From Bifidobacterium vespertilionis (GTDB lineage: Bacteria > Actinomycetota > Actinomycetes > Actinomycetales > Bifidobacteriaceae), in contig NZ_RZNZ01000008.1 in NCBI RefSeq assembly GCF_008698145.1, forward strand, positions 1 to 64,000: a stretch of 64,000 nt of DNA, in the 5' to 3' direction. Of this stretch, positions 56,720-64,000 are shown one piece after another. Below the pieces are notes generated by a model. That model saw only the letters and a list, made by a program, of their open reading frames with translations. It ran no database searches and was not told where the DNA came from. Each line of letters begins with the position of its first letter. Positions within the stretch are counted from its first letter, which is position 1. Position numbers and translations under genes: made by a program.

Positions 56720-57427
56720 ATGAAGGATGCAAGAGACGACATCATCAAGGTCATGCTGGTCGATGACATGCGAGGGGCGCGCACCGGCTTCATGATGATG
56801 CTGAACAACGATCCGAACATCATCGTCAGCTCACAGGCCGCGGACGGCGCCCAAGCAATCGAGTTCCTACGGCAATCACCGCAGCAACTGCCTGACGTGA
56901 TTCTGATGGACGTGCGCATGCCCGTCATGGACGGCATAGAGGCGACGGGCATCATCAAGGAGCAATTCCCCCAAATCCAGATACTGATCCTGACCACATA
57001 CGATGAGGACGATTACGCCTTCGACGGATTGGCGCGCGGGGCATCCGGATTCCTGCTCAAGGATGCGACCCCCAAACAGCTACGTGACGCCGTACACGCC
57101 GTGCATAACGGAGATGCGGTATTGACACCGAGAATCACCGGTGAAGTGCTCAATCGCGGGGTTCGGCCCATATCGGACAACACCCGCATCAAGCTGCTAC
57201 GAAGCCTATTCGACGGACTTTCCAAGCGGGAACGTGAAGTCGCGGAACTCGTGGCGGCAGGCTTGTCCAATCAGGAAATCGCGGAGCGCCTATTCATCGA
57301 AACGACATCGGTACGGCGCACGGTAAGCCGCATATTGGCCAGAATGCACATGCGGGACCGGGTTCAAATCGCCATAGCCTGGTATCAATCGGGGCTGGAC
57401 CAAATAACAGGCGGCAAACCAGCATAA
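56720..57427 (+). CDS. NarL/LuxR-family response regulator
   Basis: 235 residues. Receiver with phospho-acceptor Asp64 (VILMDVRMP) and Lys in LLKDATPKQ; LuxR HTH near the C-terminus (LSKREREVAELVAAGLSNQEIAERLFIETTSVRRTVSRILARM). It is the best candidate to bind the GTCATC-N4-GATGAC palindromes: they are two-fold symmetric, sit near -60 of the putative promoters and occur before its own operon. Binding is inferred. Confidence 0.93.
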   Translation: MKDARDDIIKVMLVDDMRGARTGFMMMLNNDPNIIVSSQAADGAQAIEFLRQSPQQLPDVILMDVRMPVMDGIEATGIIKEQFPQIQILILTTYDEDDYAFDGLARGASGFLLKDATPKQLRDAVHAVHNGDAVLTPRITGEVLNRGVRPISDNTRIKLLRSLFDGLSKREREVAELVAAGLSNQEIAERLFIETTSVRRTVSRILARMHMRDRVQIAIAWYQSGLDQITGGKPA

Positions 57428-57446
57428 AAATCACGATATTCATCTC

Positions 57447-57494
57447 AAGGATTGTGGTGTTTGTCATCTTCAGATGACAAACACCACAATCCTT
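57447..57494. promoter_or_regulatory. GTCATC-N4-GATGAC operator (ABC ATPase), also hairpin
   Basis: A perfect inverted repeat with 23-base arms (57447-57469, 57472-57494) and core GTCATC-TTCA-GATGAC (57463-57478). It is followed by TTTT, so it may also end the regulator transcript. It lies 20 bases after the regulator stop. Confidence 0.88.
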
Positions 57495-57495
57495 T

Positions 57496-57524
57496 TATTG
57501 GAGAATAGAGCGAACTGGTTAACT
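57496..57524 (+). promoter_or_regulatory. Putative promoter of ABC ATPase
   Basis: TTAACT at 57519-57524 within GGTTAACTG, 46 bases from the right half-site. TATTGG lies 17 bases upstream. The same arrangement occurs before the lasso precursor. Confidence 0.6.
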
Positions 57525-57621
57525 GTCTATGTCCATCGCTCAAGCGAACGGAACAAACCTAGCATATATATCACGTCACTTCTGCCATCCCCTAAGATAG
57601 GGCAGTATCCAAAAACCGTTA

Positions 57622-57633
57622 GGGGGGGGGGGG
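57622..57633 (+). repeat. Twelve-G homopolymer
   Basis: A run of 12 G in the leader, about 95 bases downstream of the putative -10 and 43 bases before the ATPase ATG. Such runs slip in replication, so length may vary among cells, and are also hard to sequence. Confidence 0.9.
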
Positions 57634-57676
57634 ACTTCGATTATTGCGGCTCGGGTCAATCGAAGAAAGGAAAACG

Positions 57677-58360
57677 ATGTGCCAGCTGCCCGATTCGGCT
57701 TCACCCATCATCGCGTTTGAGAACGTCTCATTCAATCATGCCGGTCGCGAATTGCATGGGATCTCATTTGCCGCCTATGCAGGTCGAGTCACCGTTCTGA
57801 TGGGACCGCATGACGCCGGCAAAACAACTGTTCTCCGGATGCTGTTGGGACTGGATATCCCGGATTCCGGATGCATATCCACCTGTGGCAAACCCTATGG
57901 CACATCCCGTATACCAAAAAACGTTGTGAGTGCAATGCCCGAAGCCATTTCACTGTCCCCGTATTACTCGGCCGGAACCTATCTTCGTTGGAAGGCGCTC
58001 TGGGCCGGGACGTCTGATTCGCTTCTTGACGGGATCATTCACATGACCGAACTGCAGAATCTTCTCACCGTCAAGCTCCACGATCTCGCTCCGATCGGTG
58101 TCCTCAAAATGCGATTCGCTATAGCTCTGCTTCCCAACCCCAAAGCTCTGATCGTAGACGAACCGCTCCAGGCACTTGATCAATCGGGCACGAATTGGAT
58201 CTGCGAGCAGATACGGAAGCAGGCGAATCGTGGCGTTGCGGTGCTCATCGCATCCGAACCGGACGGCAGACTGAAGCCGATTACCGATGATGTTGTGGTA
58301 CTGGATAAAGGCACCGTGGTAAAAGAGGGTTCCCGCGGCCAGCTCTGGAAGGAAGACTGA
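57677..58360 (+). CDS. Orphan ABC ATPase with degenerate signature
   Basis: 227 residues after GAAAGGA. Walker A is GPHDAGKTT and Walker B KALIVDEPLQALD, with the D-loop ALD. In the usual signature position the sequence is LAPIGVLKMRFAIALL, so the LSGGQ motif is lost, and the switch histidine is replaced (LIASEPDGR). No permease gene is next to it. It sits between the two-component system and the lasso operon, both under matching operators, so it may be an immunity or regulatory ATPase (BcrA/NatA-like), but activity is doubtful. Confidence 0.8.
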   Translation: MCQLPDSASPIIAFENVSFNHAGRELHGISFAAYAGRVTVLMGPHDAGKTTVLRMLLGLDIPDSGCISTCGKPYGTSRIPKNVVSAMPEAISLSPYYSAGTYLRWKALWAGTSDSLLDGIIHMTELQNLLTVKLHDLAPIGVLKMRFAIALLPNPKALIVDEPLQALDQSGTNWICEQIRKQANRGVAVLIASEPDGRLKPITDDVVVLDKGTVVKEGSRGQLWKED

Positions 58361-58394
58361 AAAACGCCGGCGGATCACCCGCTCCCATAGGTCC

Positions 58395-58440
58395 ATGTGT
58401 TTGGTGTTTGTCATCCGAAGATGACAAACACCAAACACAT
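58395..58440. promoter_or_regulatory. GTCATC-N4-GATGAC operator (lasso operon)
   Basis: 21-base arms (58395-58415, 58420-58440) with core GTCATC-CGAA-GATGAC. Inner 12 bases of each arm (GGTGTTTGTCATC) match the site at 57447, beyond the core. Confidence 0.9.
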
Positions 58441-58442
58441 TC

Positions 58443-58471
58443 TTGGATGTACCATCCAAATCAGGTTAACT
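58443..58471 (+). promoter_or_regulatory. Putative lasso promoter
   Basis: TTGGAT at 58443-58448, a 17-base gap, then TTAACT at 58466-58471 in a GGTTAACTG context identical to that at 57517. The -10 begins 46 bases from the right half-site. Confidence 0.7.
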
Positions 58472-58530
58472 GGAATGGCATGCACCGGCATGCAATCCGG
58501 TTCCATATACAGAACATGAGGAGAACGAAG

Positions 58531-58659
58531 ATGAAGGATTATGTGCCTCCTGTCGTTGAGGTCATCGCATCATTCAAGGAAGCAACCAATGGCGTATGGT
58601 TCGGCAACTATGTCGATGTTGGCGGAGCCAAGGCCCCGTTCTCTTGGGGATCGAACTGA
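58531..58659 (+). CDS. Lasso peptide precursor
   Basis: 42 residues; start chosen by GAGGAG before the ATG at 58531. The leader (1-20) has the lasso pattern Y-x2-P-x7-F-x3-T as Tyr4, Pro7, Phe15 and Thr19; Thr19 is at the conserved -2 position. Cleavage after Asn20 leaves a 22-residue core that starts with Gly21. Asp29 is core position 9, so a nine-membered ring Gly1-Asp9 is predicted. The tail (10-22) has no Cys, as in class II lasso peptides, with bulky Phe17 and Trp19 as likely plugs. The gene heads the C, B1, B2 and D set. Confidence 0.9.
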   Translation: MKDYVPPVVEVIASFKEATNGVWFGNYVDVGGAKAPFSWGSN

Positions 58660-58713
58660 CCGAAACCCTGCATATATTGATGATCCCTAGCTGTATCAGG
58701 ATAGGGAAACGTG

Positions 58714-60303
58714 ATGCCGTTTACGCATAAGAACCCAAACCGTACCGTGATTGTCCGCGGCGGGAAGCCGACGGACCGTTCGAAGCTTCCCGCCTCCATC
58801 AGCATCAATGACGAGGGAACATGCGTCCAGGTTCCTCTGTTGAGTGGCGATCGCATGTTCTGGACCGTCTCCGAAGATGAAGTGCTCCTGTCGGACAGCG
58901 CCTTCCGGCTTGCAAGCATCACGAACGCCGATCTTGACATGGAACGCATCATCATGGATCTGCTGCCTTCGCTCCCTGACAGCCTGCGAGGGGACAAATC
59001 CCCATGGAGGAACATACATTCCGTACCCGCCGCAACCACACTGCACCTCGACAAATCCAATAGGCCGCGATATACGAGAGCGGAACCTTCACCCATAAAA
59101 CATGTTTCAAACGACGTAATTCTGGCATCGCTAAGGAGCCGTTTCCTGACGATCGCGGATGAGTGGCGCAATGAGGCACCACTATCCGCCGATGTGTCCG
59201 GAGGAGTGGATTCCGCCGCCATCGCATACATCTTCGCCAGTGAGGGGGTTCGTATGCCCCTGTATCATGAAACACCCGACGATCCAATGAATCAGGATTC
59301 CCGATGGGCCGAGCGAATCTCCGAGGACGTTCGGATGCCACTCATCAAAATCGGCCGAGTCGTGGATGGAAACAGATCATTCGAATCCACAGCCGAATAT
59401 CCCAACAGAGAGATACCTGAAGAACCGGTCTTCTGGAGCGATATCGAAGGCTATCTCAGCCGAATCTCCGAAATGGAAGCAGACACAAGCCGTATCCATG
59501 TCACGGGTTTCGGAGGAGACGAGCTGTTCGCATCCATGCCATCCTCATCATGGAGTTGTCTGCGGGAACACCCGCTGCGGCTACGGGACATTCGAAGACA
59601 ATACAGCGCCGATTACCGGGTCCCACCCTATCAGGCAATTCTCGATCTGACCGACAGCACCGATCTGCATGAGGAATTACGGTCATCGCTCCTGGACGCG
59701 GAACAAGATCATGGCCATCGCTCCTCGCCTTGTGGATGGCACGATGCCATACGCATTCCCGAATTCCTGACCGCGAAAGCCAGGGATACCCTATATGGCG
59801 CCATTGAATCACAATTGAAACACGCCGACATTCGGCCATTAAGCCCCGACCGAAGCCGTCATCAGGCGCTCTACTCTCTGTCAATGCAGGCACGAATGCT
59901 CAATCAGGTTAATCGGACGTTCGCCTCCGACGACATAACGTTCCGCTCCCCCTACCTGGACCGTGGAATCGTGGGCTATGCGCTATGCGCCCCAATCAGT
60001 GCACGCACCGAGGGAAATCTACACAAAGCCGTATTGTACCGGGCGCTCAAGGGTATAGTCCCCGAAACGATATTCCGGCGTCCCGTCAAAGGCGATCACT
60101 CATATTCACTGTATCTGGCATGGCAACGCTCGAAAGACACGCTGCTCGACTCAATCGCCGGCGGAGTGCTGGACGAAGAAGGACTGATCGATATACCAGC
60201 CGTACGGCGTCGAGCTTCCATGCCGATGCCTGACATCACGTTTCTGTTTGAAATGCAACGAGTCGCGGCAGTGGAAAGGTGGCTAAGACATGCAAACCGA
60301 TAA
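58714..60303 (+). CDS. Lasso cyclase (asparagine-synthetase-like, C protein)
   Basis: About 529 residues. ATG at 58714 preferred over the GTG at 58711 (TAGGGA spacing). The N-terminal part replaces the glutaminase domain of asparagine synthetase and lacks its N-terminal Cys; the synthetase domain has the PPi loop SGGVDS (162-167). Lasso C proteins adenylate the Asp/Glu side chain with ATP and close the macrolactam with the new Gly N-terminus. Middle (DPMNQDSRWAER) and C-terminal (FRSPYLDRGIVGYAL; FRRPVKGDHSYSLYLA) parts are conserved in the family. Followed by a 14-base overlap with B1. Confidence 0.93.
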   Translation: MPFTHKNPNRTVIVRGGKPTDRSKLPASISINDEGTCVQVPLLSGDRMFWTVSEDEVLLSDSAFRLASITNADLDMERIIMDLLPSLPDSLRGDKSPWRNIHSVPAATTLHLDKSNRPRYTRAEPSPIKHVSNDVILASLRSRFLTIADEWRNEAPLSADVSGGVDSAAIAYIFASEGVRMPLYHETPDDPMNQDSRWAERISEDVRMPLIKIGRVVDGNRSFESTAEYPNREIPEEPVFWSDIEGYLSRISEMEADTSRIHVTGFGGDELFASMPSSSWSCLREHPLRLRDIRRQYSADYRVPPYQAILDLTDSTDLHEELRSSLLDAEQDHGHRSSPCGWHDAIRIPEFLTAKARDTLYGAIESQLKHADIRPLSPDRSRHQALYSLSMQARMLNQVNRTFASDDITFRSPYLDRGIVGYALCAPISARTEGNLHKAVLYRALKGIVPETIFRRPVKGDHSYSLYLAWQRSKDTLLDSIAGGVLDEEGLIDIPAVRRRASMPMPDITFLFEMQRVAAVERWLRHANR

Positions 60304-60562
60304 CACGATGGCGAACACCAGCCTGAAAGACCAGATATCCCTATATCCCAAAGAGGGAGGGGCAATCGTATTCGTCAACGACACCGGCGAATACCTGCAG
60401 GTCAACGAAATAGGCCGAATCATCCTCGACGGTCTGATGCACGGCAAAACCGTCGAGGATTGCATGAACGCAATCGCCGAAGAATATCAGACCGACAGAC
60501 AAATCATCGTCCGGGATACGGAACGATTCCTCGCCGATATAGGGAAGCACGTGCGCCTATGA
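60290..60562 (+). CDS. Lasso RRE protein (PqqD-like, B1)
   Basis: 90 residues. PqqD-like fold pattern: EGGAIVFVNDTGEYLQVNEIGRIILDGLMHGKTVEDCMNAIAEEYQTDRQIIVRDTERFLADI. These recognition elements bind the leader and hand it to the protease B2. Overlaps cyclase and protease genes. An internal ATG at 60308 is possible. Confidence 0.9.
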   Translation: MQTDNTMANTSLKDQISLYPKEGGAIVFVNDTGEYLQVNEIGRIILDGLMHGKTVEDCMNAIAEEYQTDRQIIVRDTERFLADIGKHVRL

Positions 60563-60987
60563 GTATCCCTCTACAGCCGGAAGCAACCACACGCGTCAAC
60601 TTTCACGACCGCCTGGTGGCGCTGATTGCCATCATTATCGGAAGACGGATGGAACGACAACGAATCGGAAAGTTCTGCCGCCGGCTTGAAACGTGGTCCG
60701 AACGGTATCCGCCAGCCGATGCCGACATGGCGAAGCGTTACCGCAACGCCGTATGTTCGGTAAGCCGCAGATGCCGCAGCCAGCAGGGTTGTCTGCTTCG
60801 GTCGCTCTCCACGGCGGCGGCATGCCGCATATCTCGCCGATCCGTCACATGGTGCACCGGGTTCACCGATCGTCCCTTTCGCGCACACGCCTGGGTCGAA
60901 GCCAACGGCATACCCATCGGCGAACCTGATGCCGTCAGACGGTACACCATCACCAGAACCAGTTCCGAACGGAAAGATACGCAATGA
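60559..60987 (+). CDS. Lasso leader protease (transglutaminase-like, B2)
   Basis: 142 residues from the ATG at 60559 that overlaps the B1 stop; the earlier in-frame ATG at 60460 lies inside B1. Catalytic Cys78 is in QQGCLLRSL and His110 in FRAHAWVE, the C/H pair of lasso B2 proteases, with acidic residues following in GIPIGEPD. It removes the leader so the cyclase can act. Confidence 0.9.
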   Translation: MSIPLQPEATTRVNFHDRLVALIAIIIGRRMERQRIGKFCRRLETWSERYPPADADMAKRYRNAVCSVSRRCRSQQGCLLRSLSTAAACRISRRSVTWCTGFTDRPFRAHAWVEANGIPIGEPDAVRRYTITRTSSERKDTQ

Positions 60988-62756
60988 CCGCCAACGACCC
61001 GGACGACACCATGCACATGAAACATGCCTCCATGTACAATCTGATTTCTCCTCTCCGAAAATACCGAGGACGGCTGGCACTCATCCTATGTCTTGGAGCC
61101 ATAGGAGCCGTTATGACGCTGCTCGTGCCTAAGTACATGACCAACTTCTTCCAGAATGGTGTATTCCAGGTTCCCCAGTGGCCCGTCATTGCCGGAATGC
61201 TGTTACTCGTCACCGCTTCAGGAGCTATATCAGCCCTACAGAACTACCAATTGCAGAGCACAGGGGAGGATATCGTAAGGGATGCTCGTCTCGCACTAAG
61301 CAAACACCTGCTACGTCTGCCCATACGCGAATACGATCAACGTGACTCCGGCGACCTGCTCAGCCGTGTCGGCAACGACACCTCACAACTGCGTAATGCA
61401 TTCATGCAGTGCACATCAGCCCTTGCATCAGGTTTCATCACCGTCATCGGTTCCGCTGCGTTTATGGCAATGCTTGACCCGATCCTATTCGGCACAGCGA
61501 TCACCTTGCTCCTTACGGTATTCACGCTCATGCTGCTGTCCGCTAAATTCATCGAACGAGCAAGCTATGACAGCCAATACACGCTCGGCGACCTTACCTC
61601 CACGCTCAATCGTGATCTCGCCGGCATCCGCACCATACGCGCTTCAAACGGCTTCGAGAACGAGAATAAGGTTATTGCCGCCTTGATCAACCGCGTCCGC
61701 CTGTCCGGACTCAAGATTGCCAAAATCCAGTCGATCGTCAATCCACTGGCCACGATAGCCCTGCAACTCGCAGCTATCATTGTGTTCGGTCTGGGATTAT
61801 GGCGCGTAACCACAGGGCTGCTATCCGTAGAGAAACTTACTCAGTTCATCATGTTGCTGTTCATCAGCATCTCACCGCTCAGCCAGATCATTTACGCAGG
61901 CTCACAAATCGGCAATTCAATGGCCGCAATGAACCGTATACGGGAAATATTGGATATTCCCGAAGAAAAGGACTCTGACACCGTCGTCGCAACAATCAAT
62001 GAACATATGCCGCTGGCACACAGCGGGCCCCGTCCGCCAGCGGTGGAATTCCAACACGTCTACTTCTCCTATGGATCCAAACCAATTCTGCGTGACCTGA
62101 ATCTCTCCATATCCCAAGGAAGTGTCACGGCACTTGTCGGGCCCTCAGGGGCAGGGAAAAGCACGATCCTGCAACTTATCGAACGTTTCTATGATCCTTC
62201 CAGCGGAAATATCAATGTACTCGGTAAGGACATAACAACCTGTGATCGAGACGATTTACGCAGCCACATCGCATACGTGGAACAGGATTCACCGGCACTG
62301 TCCGGTAGCATACGAGAGAACCTACTTCTCGGATCAAACGATTGTAGCGATGATGAATGCCGACGGGTATTGGAATCCGTGAATCTCTCCCATCTGCTAG
62401 ATCGATCCGACAAAGGTCTTGATATGCAGATAGGGGAAAACGGAATCATGCTATCAGGCGGAGAACGCCAAAGACTCGCCATAGCCCGCGCCCTTCTTTC
62501 CACGGCAAAAATCATCCTGCTCGACGAAGCCACCGCAAACCTGGACGCCGATAACGAACGCCTTATCACTCAGCTATTGACTCAGGTAGAAGGCCGCACT
62601 TTTATTATCGTTGCGCATCGACTCGCCACGATAATTGACTCCGATCTTATATATGTACTTAATCAAGGGCGGATTATCGGATCGGGAACCCATAAACAAC
62701 TTTTTAAAACGGCACCATTTTATCGCAATCTCGCAACGGAACAATATATCTCATAG
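60984..62756 (+). CDS. Lasso peptide ABC exporter (D protein)
   Basis: 590 residues; overlaps B2 by ATGA. Six-helix membrane domain (about 25-310) and C-terminal ATPase with Walker A GPSGAGKST, signature LSGGERQRLAIARAL, Walker B KIILLDEATANLD and His in IIVAHRLATI. This half-transporter works as a homodimer, exports the mature lasso peptide and usually confers immunity. Confidence 0.93.
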   Translation: MTANDPDDTMHMKHASMYNLISPLRKYRGRLALILCLGAIGAVMTLLVPKYMTNFFQNGVFQVPQWPVIAGMLLLVTASGAISALQNYQLQSTGEDIVRDARLALSKHLLRLPIREYDQRDSGDLLSRVGNDTSQLRNAFMQCTSALASGFITVIGSAAFMAMLDPILFGTAITLLLTVFTLMLLSAKFIERASYDSQYTLGDLTSTLNRDLAGIRTIRASNGFENENKVIAALINRVRLSGLKIAKIQSIVNPLATIALQLAAIIVFGLGLWRVTTGLLSVEKLTQFIMLLFISISPLSQIIYAGSQIGNSMAAMNRIREILDIPEEKDSDTVVATINEHMPLAHSGPRPPAVEFQHVYFSYGSKPILRDLNLSISQGSVTALVGPSGAGKSTILQLIERFYDPSSGNINVLGKDITTCDRDDLRSHIAYVEQDSPALSGSIRENLLLGSNDCSDDECRRVLESVNLSHLLDRSDKGLDMQIGENGIMLSGGERQRLAIARALLSTAKIILLDEATANLDADNERLITQLLTQVEGRTFIIVAHRLATIIDSDLIYVLNQGRIIGSGTHKQLFKTAPFYRNLATEQYIS

Positions 62757-62965
62757 CTAAAAGAAATTTGGCGATTTATTACAATAATTCCTCATCTAAC
62801 TATAAAATATAGTTATTTTATATATGCTGCATATATATCACTTTTCACCGATTACAACCGATTGGACATCTACACAAAATACACTATGTTCCGCTAGGTC
62901 AAATAAGCAACACTCTGACTAACTCTATAACAAATACAGACATAAACTATACAAAAAATGTATAT
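62757..62965. other. AT-rich intergenic region
   Basis: No supported gene between the lasso exporter and LanKC. Two short frames (about 30-32 codons) have no ribosome binding site. The fall in GC content suggests a joint between separately acquired segments. Confidence 0.45.
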
Positions 62966-62981
62966 ATCATCATATGATGAC
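62966..62981. promoter_or_regulatory. Distal ATCATC-N4-GATGAC operator (LanKC)
   Basis: ATCATC-ATAT-GATGAC, one base off consensus, 60 bases upstream of the proximal site, that is about six helical turns. Confidence 0.65.
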
Positions 62982-63025
62982 AAGGCCGACGACTGGACGG
63001 AAATCTATATCGACTCTTATCTCTT

Positions 63026-63041
63026 GTCATCTGGAGATGAC
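63026..63041. promoter_or_regulatory. Proximal GTCATC-N4-GATGAC operator (LanKC)
   Basis: GTCATC-TGGA-GATGAC. TGTAAT at 63082, a -10 candidate, starts 46 bases from the right half-site; no -35 is visible, as expected of an activator-dependent promoter. Confidence 0.82.
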
Positions 63042-63127
63042 AGATAACCCATAACGGGTCGCGCGGCACGCGAATAGGTGATGTAATAAAAATGTCATAA
63101 GCCATTAATAAGGAAAGAGACAGAATC

Positions 63128-64000
63128 GTGCCCATCGACCTAAAATATATCCCATTCTGTCAGTCCAACAGTTCCTTCTATGAGCCACCAGATCGTCAAT
63201 CTTCGCCAAGACTTGATGATGAAATTCACTTTCCAAATAATTGGAAGATATATAAAGGTACCCCATGGACAAATTGTCGTCCTAGTAATGTTAAAATTCC
63301 GGAACAGGGATGGAAGATTCACATCTCGGCAACTCTTTGGAATTATGAAAAGATATTAAGAGAAGTATCAAATTATTGTTTTTCAAAAAAAGTCGCATTT
63401 AAATATCTATCAACAAAAGCTGATTTTTTTGATTAAAACAGTAAATATACCGATAGGGCTGCTGCCGGAAAATATATTACAATATATCCAGTAAACGAAT
63501 TGGAGTTTCATTCTACTCTCAATGGGTTAGACGACATTATTGGGAATGAGTCAGGACCCTATATCCTTTCGGATAGACGTTGGAGGAACGGGCCTATATT
63601 CTATCGCTTCGGCGCTTTTATCCCGCCTAAGGATAAGACAAAATATATAAGTGTATTGAAAAGGCCCGACGGAGTCGAGGAGGAAGATGTACGTCGTCCT
63701 ACCTTTATCGTGCCGGATTGGGTGAAAATACCGGAATTTCTACACGAATCCATAGAATCTCAATCTATACCATTCCCATTCGAGATGAAATCAGCTATGC
63801 ATTTTTCATGCGGTGGAGGTGTGTATACCGCAGAGGCGTTGACGGATGAATACGTTTCAAAAGGAACTATCGTTGTACTAAAGGAGGCGCGACCATATAC
63901 GGCGCTTGATTCCGACGGCCATGATGCTGTATATCGTTTGAAGCACGAAGAACATGTCTTATCCGAATTACAAGATACGGGCTTTGTGCCTCAGGTATTC
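63128..64000 (+). pseudogene. Class III lanthipeptide synthetase LanKC, nonsense codon
   Basis: From GTG at 63128 (AAGGAAAGAG upstream), 291 codons to the window end, still open. The first 102 (IPFCQSNSSFYEPP...QGWKIHISATLWNYEKILREVS) match the N-terminal lyase part of LanKC. TAA at 63434-63436 interrupts, then the same frame goes on NSKYTDRAAAGKYITIYP, a highly conserved LanKC stretch, and at the end the kinase start AMHFSCGGGVYTAEAL...VLKEARPYTALDSDGHDAV. No shift of frame is needed, so this is a single-codon change or a base error. LanKC enzymes phosphorylate Ser/Thr in a precursor and form lanthionine or labionin rings. Confidence 0.85.

Noticed and set aside
57474..57800. Open frame beginning inside the operator and reading through the G run
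   Set aside because: Starts within the palindrome, overlaps the ATPase gene in another frame and has no ribosome binding site.
62825..62925. A 32-codon Ser/Thr-containing frame before LanKC as lanthipeptide precursor
   Set aside because: No ribosome binding site, no leader pattern, and only one Cys; AT-rich noncoding sequence gives such frames by chance.
62959..63048. A 30-codon frame starting ATGTATATATCA as precursor
   Set aside because: It runs across both operator palindromes and has no ribosome binding site or Cys.

Overview
The window reads as an actinobacterial chromosome, most likely Bifidobacterium. It is GC-rich, most starts carry AGGAGG-type ribosome binding sites, and it encodes a LacS/LacZ/NagB/NagA sugar block, an N-terminally extended dihydrofolate reductase beside thymidylate synthase, CHAP and NlpC/P60 secreted hydrolases, and a WhiB-like protein. 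The genus is inferred from gene content; I could not run a search.

Layout. 1-171 carries an Illumina Nextera adapter relic, so the left end is partly artefact; 172-1269 is repeat-rich and noncoding. 1270-7397 is core housekeeping: two secreted cell-wall hydrolases, a universal stress protein, an OsmC-like protein, thyA, folA and a low-molecular-weight tyrosine phosphatase. A tRNA-Glu(UUC) at 7485-7556 borders a small plasmid-like accessory island (7.5-13.5 kb) with two divergent HTH proteins, a replication-initiator-like protein, a WhiB-like protein, ParA plus a ribbon-helix-helix partner, C/A-rich repeat spacers and an Abi-type defence gene. 13863-18158 encodes a 1431-residue sortase-anchored surface protein. 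18331-26687 is a lactose/amino-sugar block (lacS, lacZ, nagB, nagA with a 3' frameshift, and a LacI-type regulator with three matching operators). 26906-33131 is an ABC export or resistance system with two lipoproteins and an OmpR-type two-component system. A TetR gene and a secreted 99-residue bacteriocin-like peptide gene follow, with matching palindromes.

34362-54864 is the body of an integrative conjugative element: a plus-strand type IV secretion operon (Maff2-like, TrbL/VirB6-like, PrgI/VirB3-like, VirB4, VirB1-like hydrolase) and a minus-strand mobilisation operon (VirD4, SSB-like, ArdA, PcfB/DUF3801, relaxase, MobC), plus a ParB-like protein. No integrase lies in the window. Four of the mobilisation-operon proteins share a basic C-terminal tail that could be a secretion signal.

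55351-64000 holds the most interesting system. A NarL-type two-component system, an orphan ABC ATPase, a complete lasso-peptide gene set (precursor, asparagine-synthetase-like cyclase, RRE protein, transglutaminase-like protease, ABC exporter) and the start of a class III lanthipeptide synthetase (LanKC) are laid out in one direction. Palindromes of the form GTCATC-N4-GATGAC lie in front of the sensor kinase, the ATPase, the lasso precursor and LanKC (two copies). In four cases a -10-like hexamer lies 45-46 nt from the operator half-site. The same palindrome lies in front of a secreted amidase gene inserted between the two conjugation operons at 41.3-42.9 kb. This looks like one regulon joining two RiPP pathways and a cell-wall enzyme. 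LanKC has an in-frame TAA after codon 102, and the amidase gene and nagA have homopolymer frameshifts, so real decay, recoding and sequencing error must be told apart.
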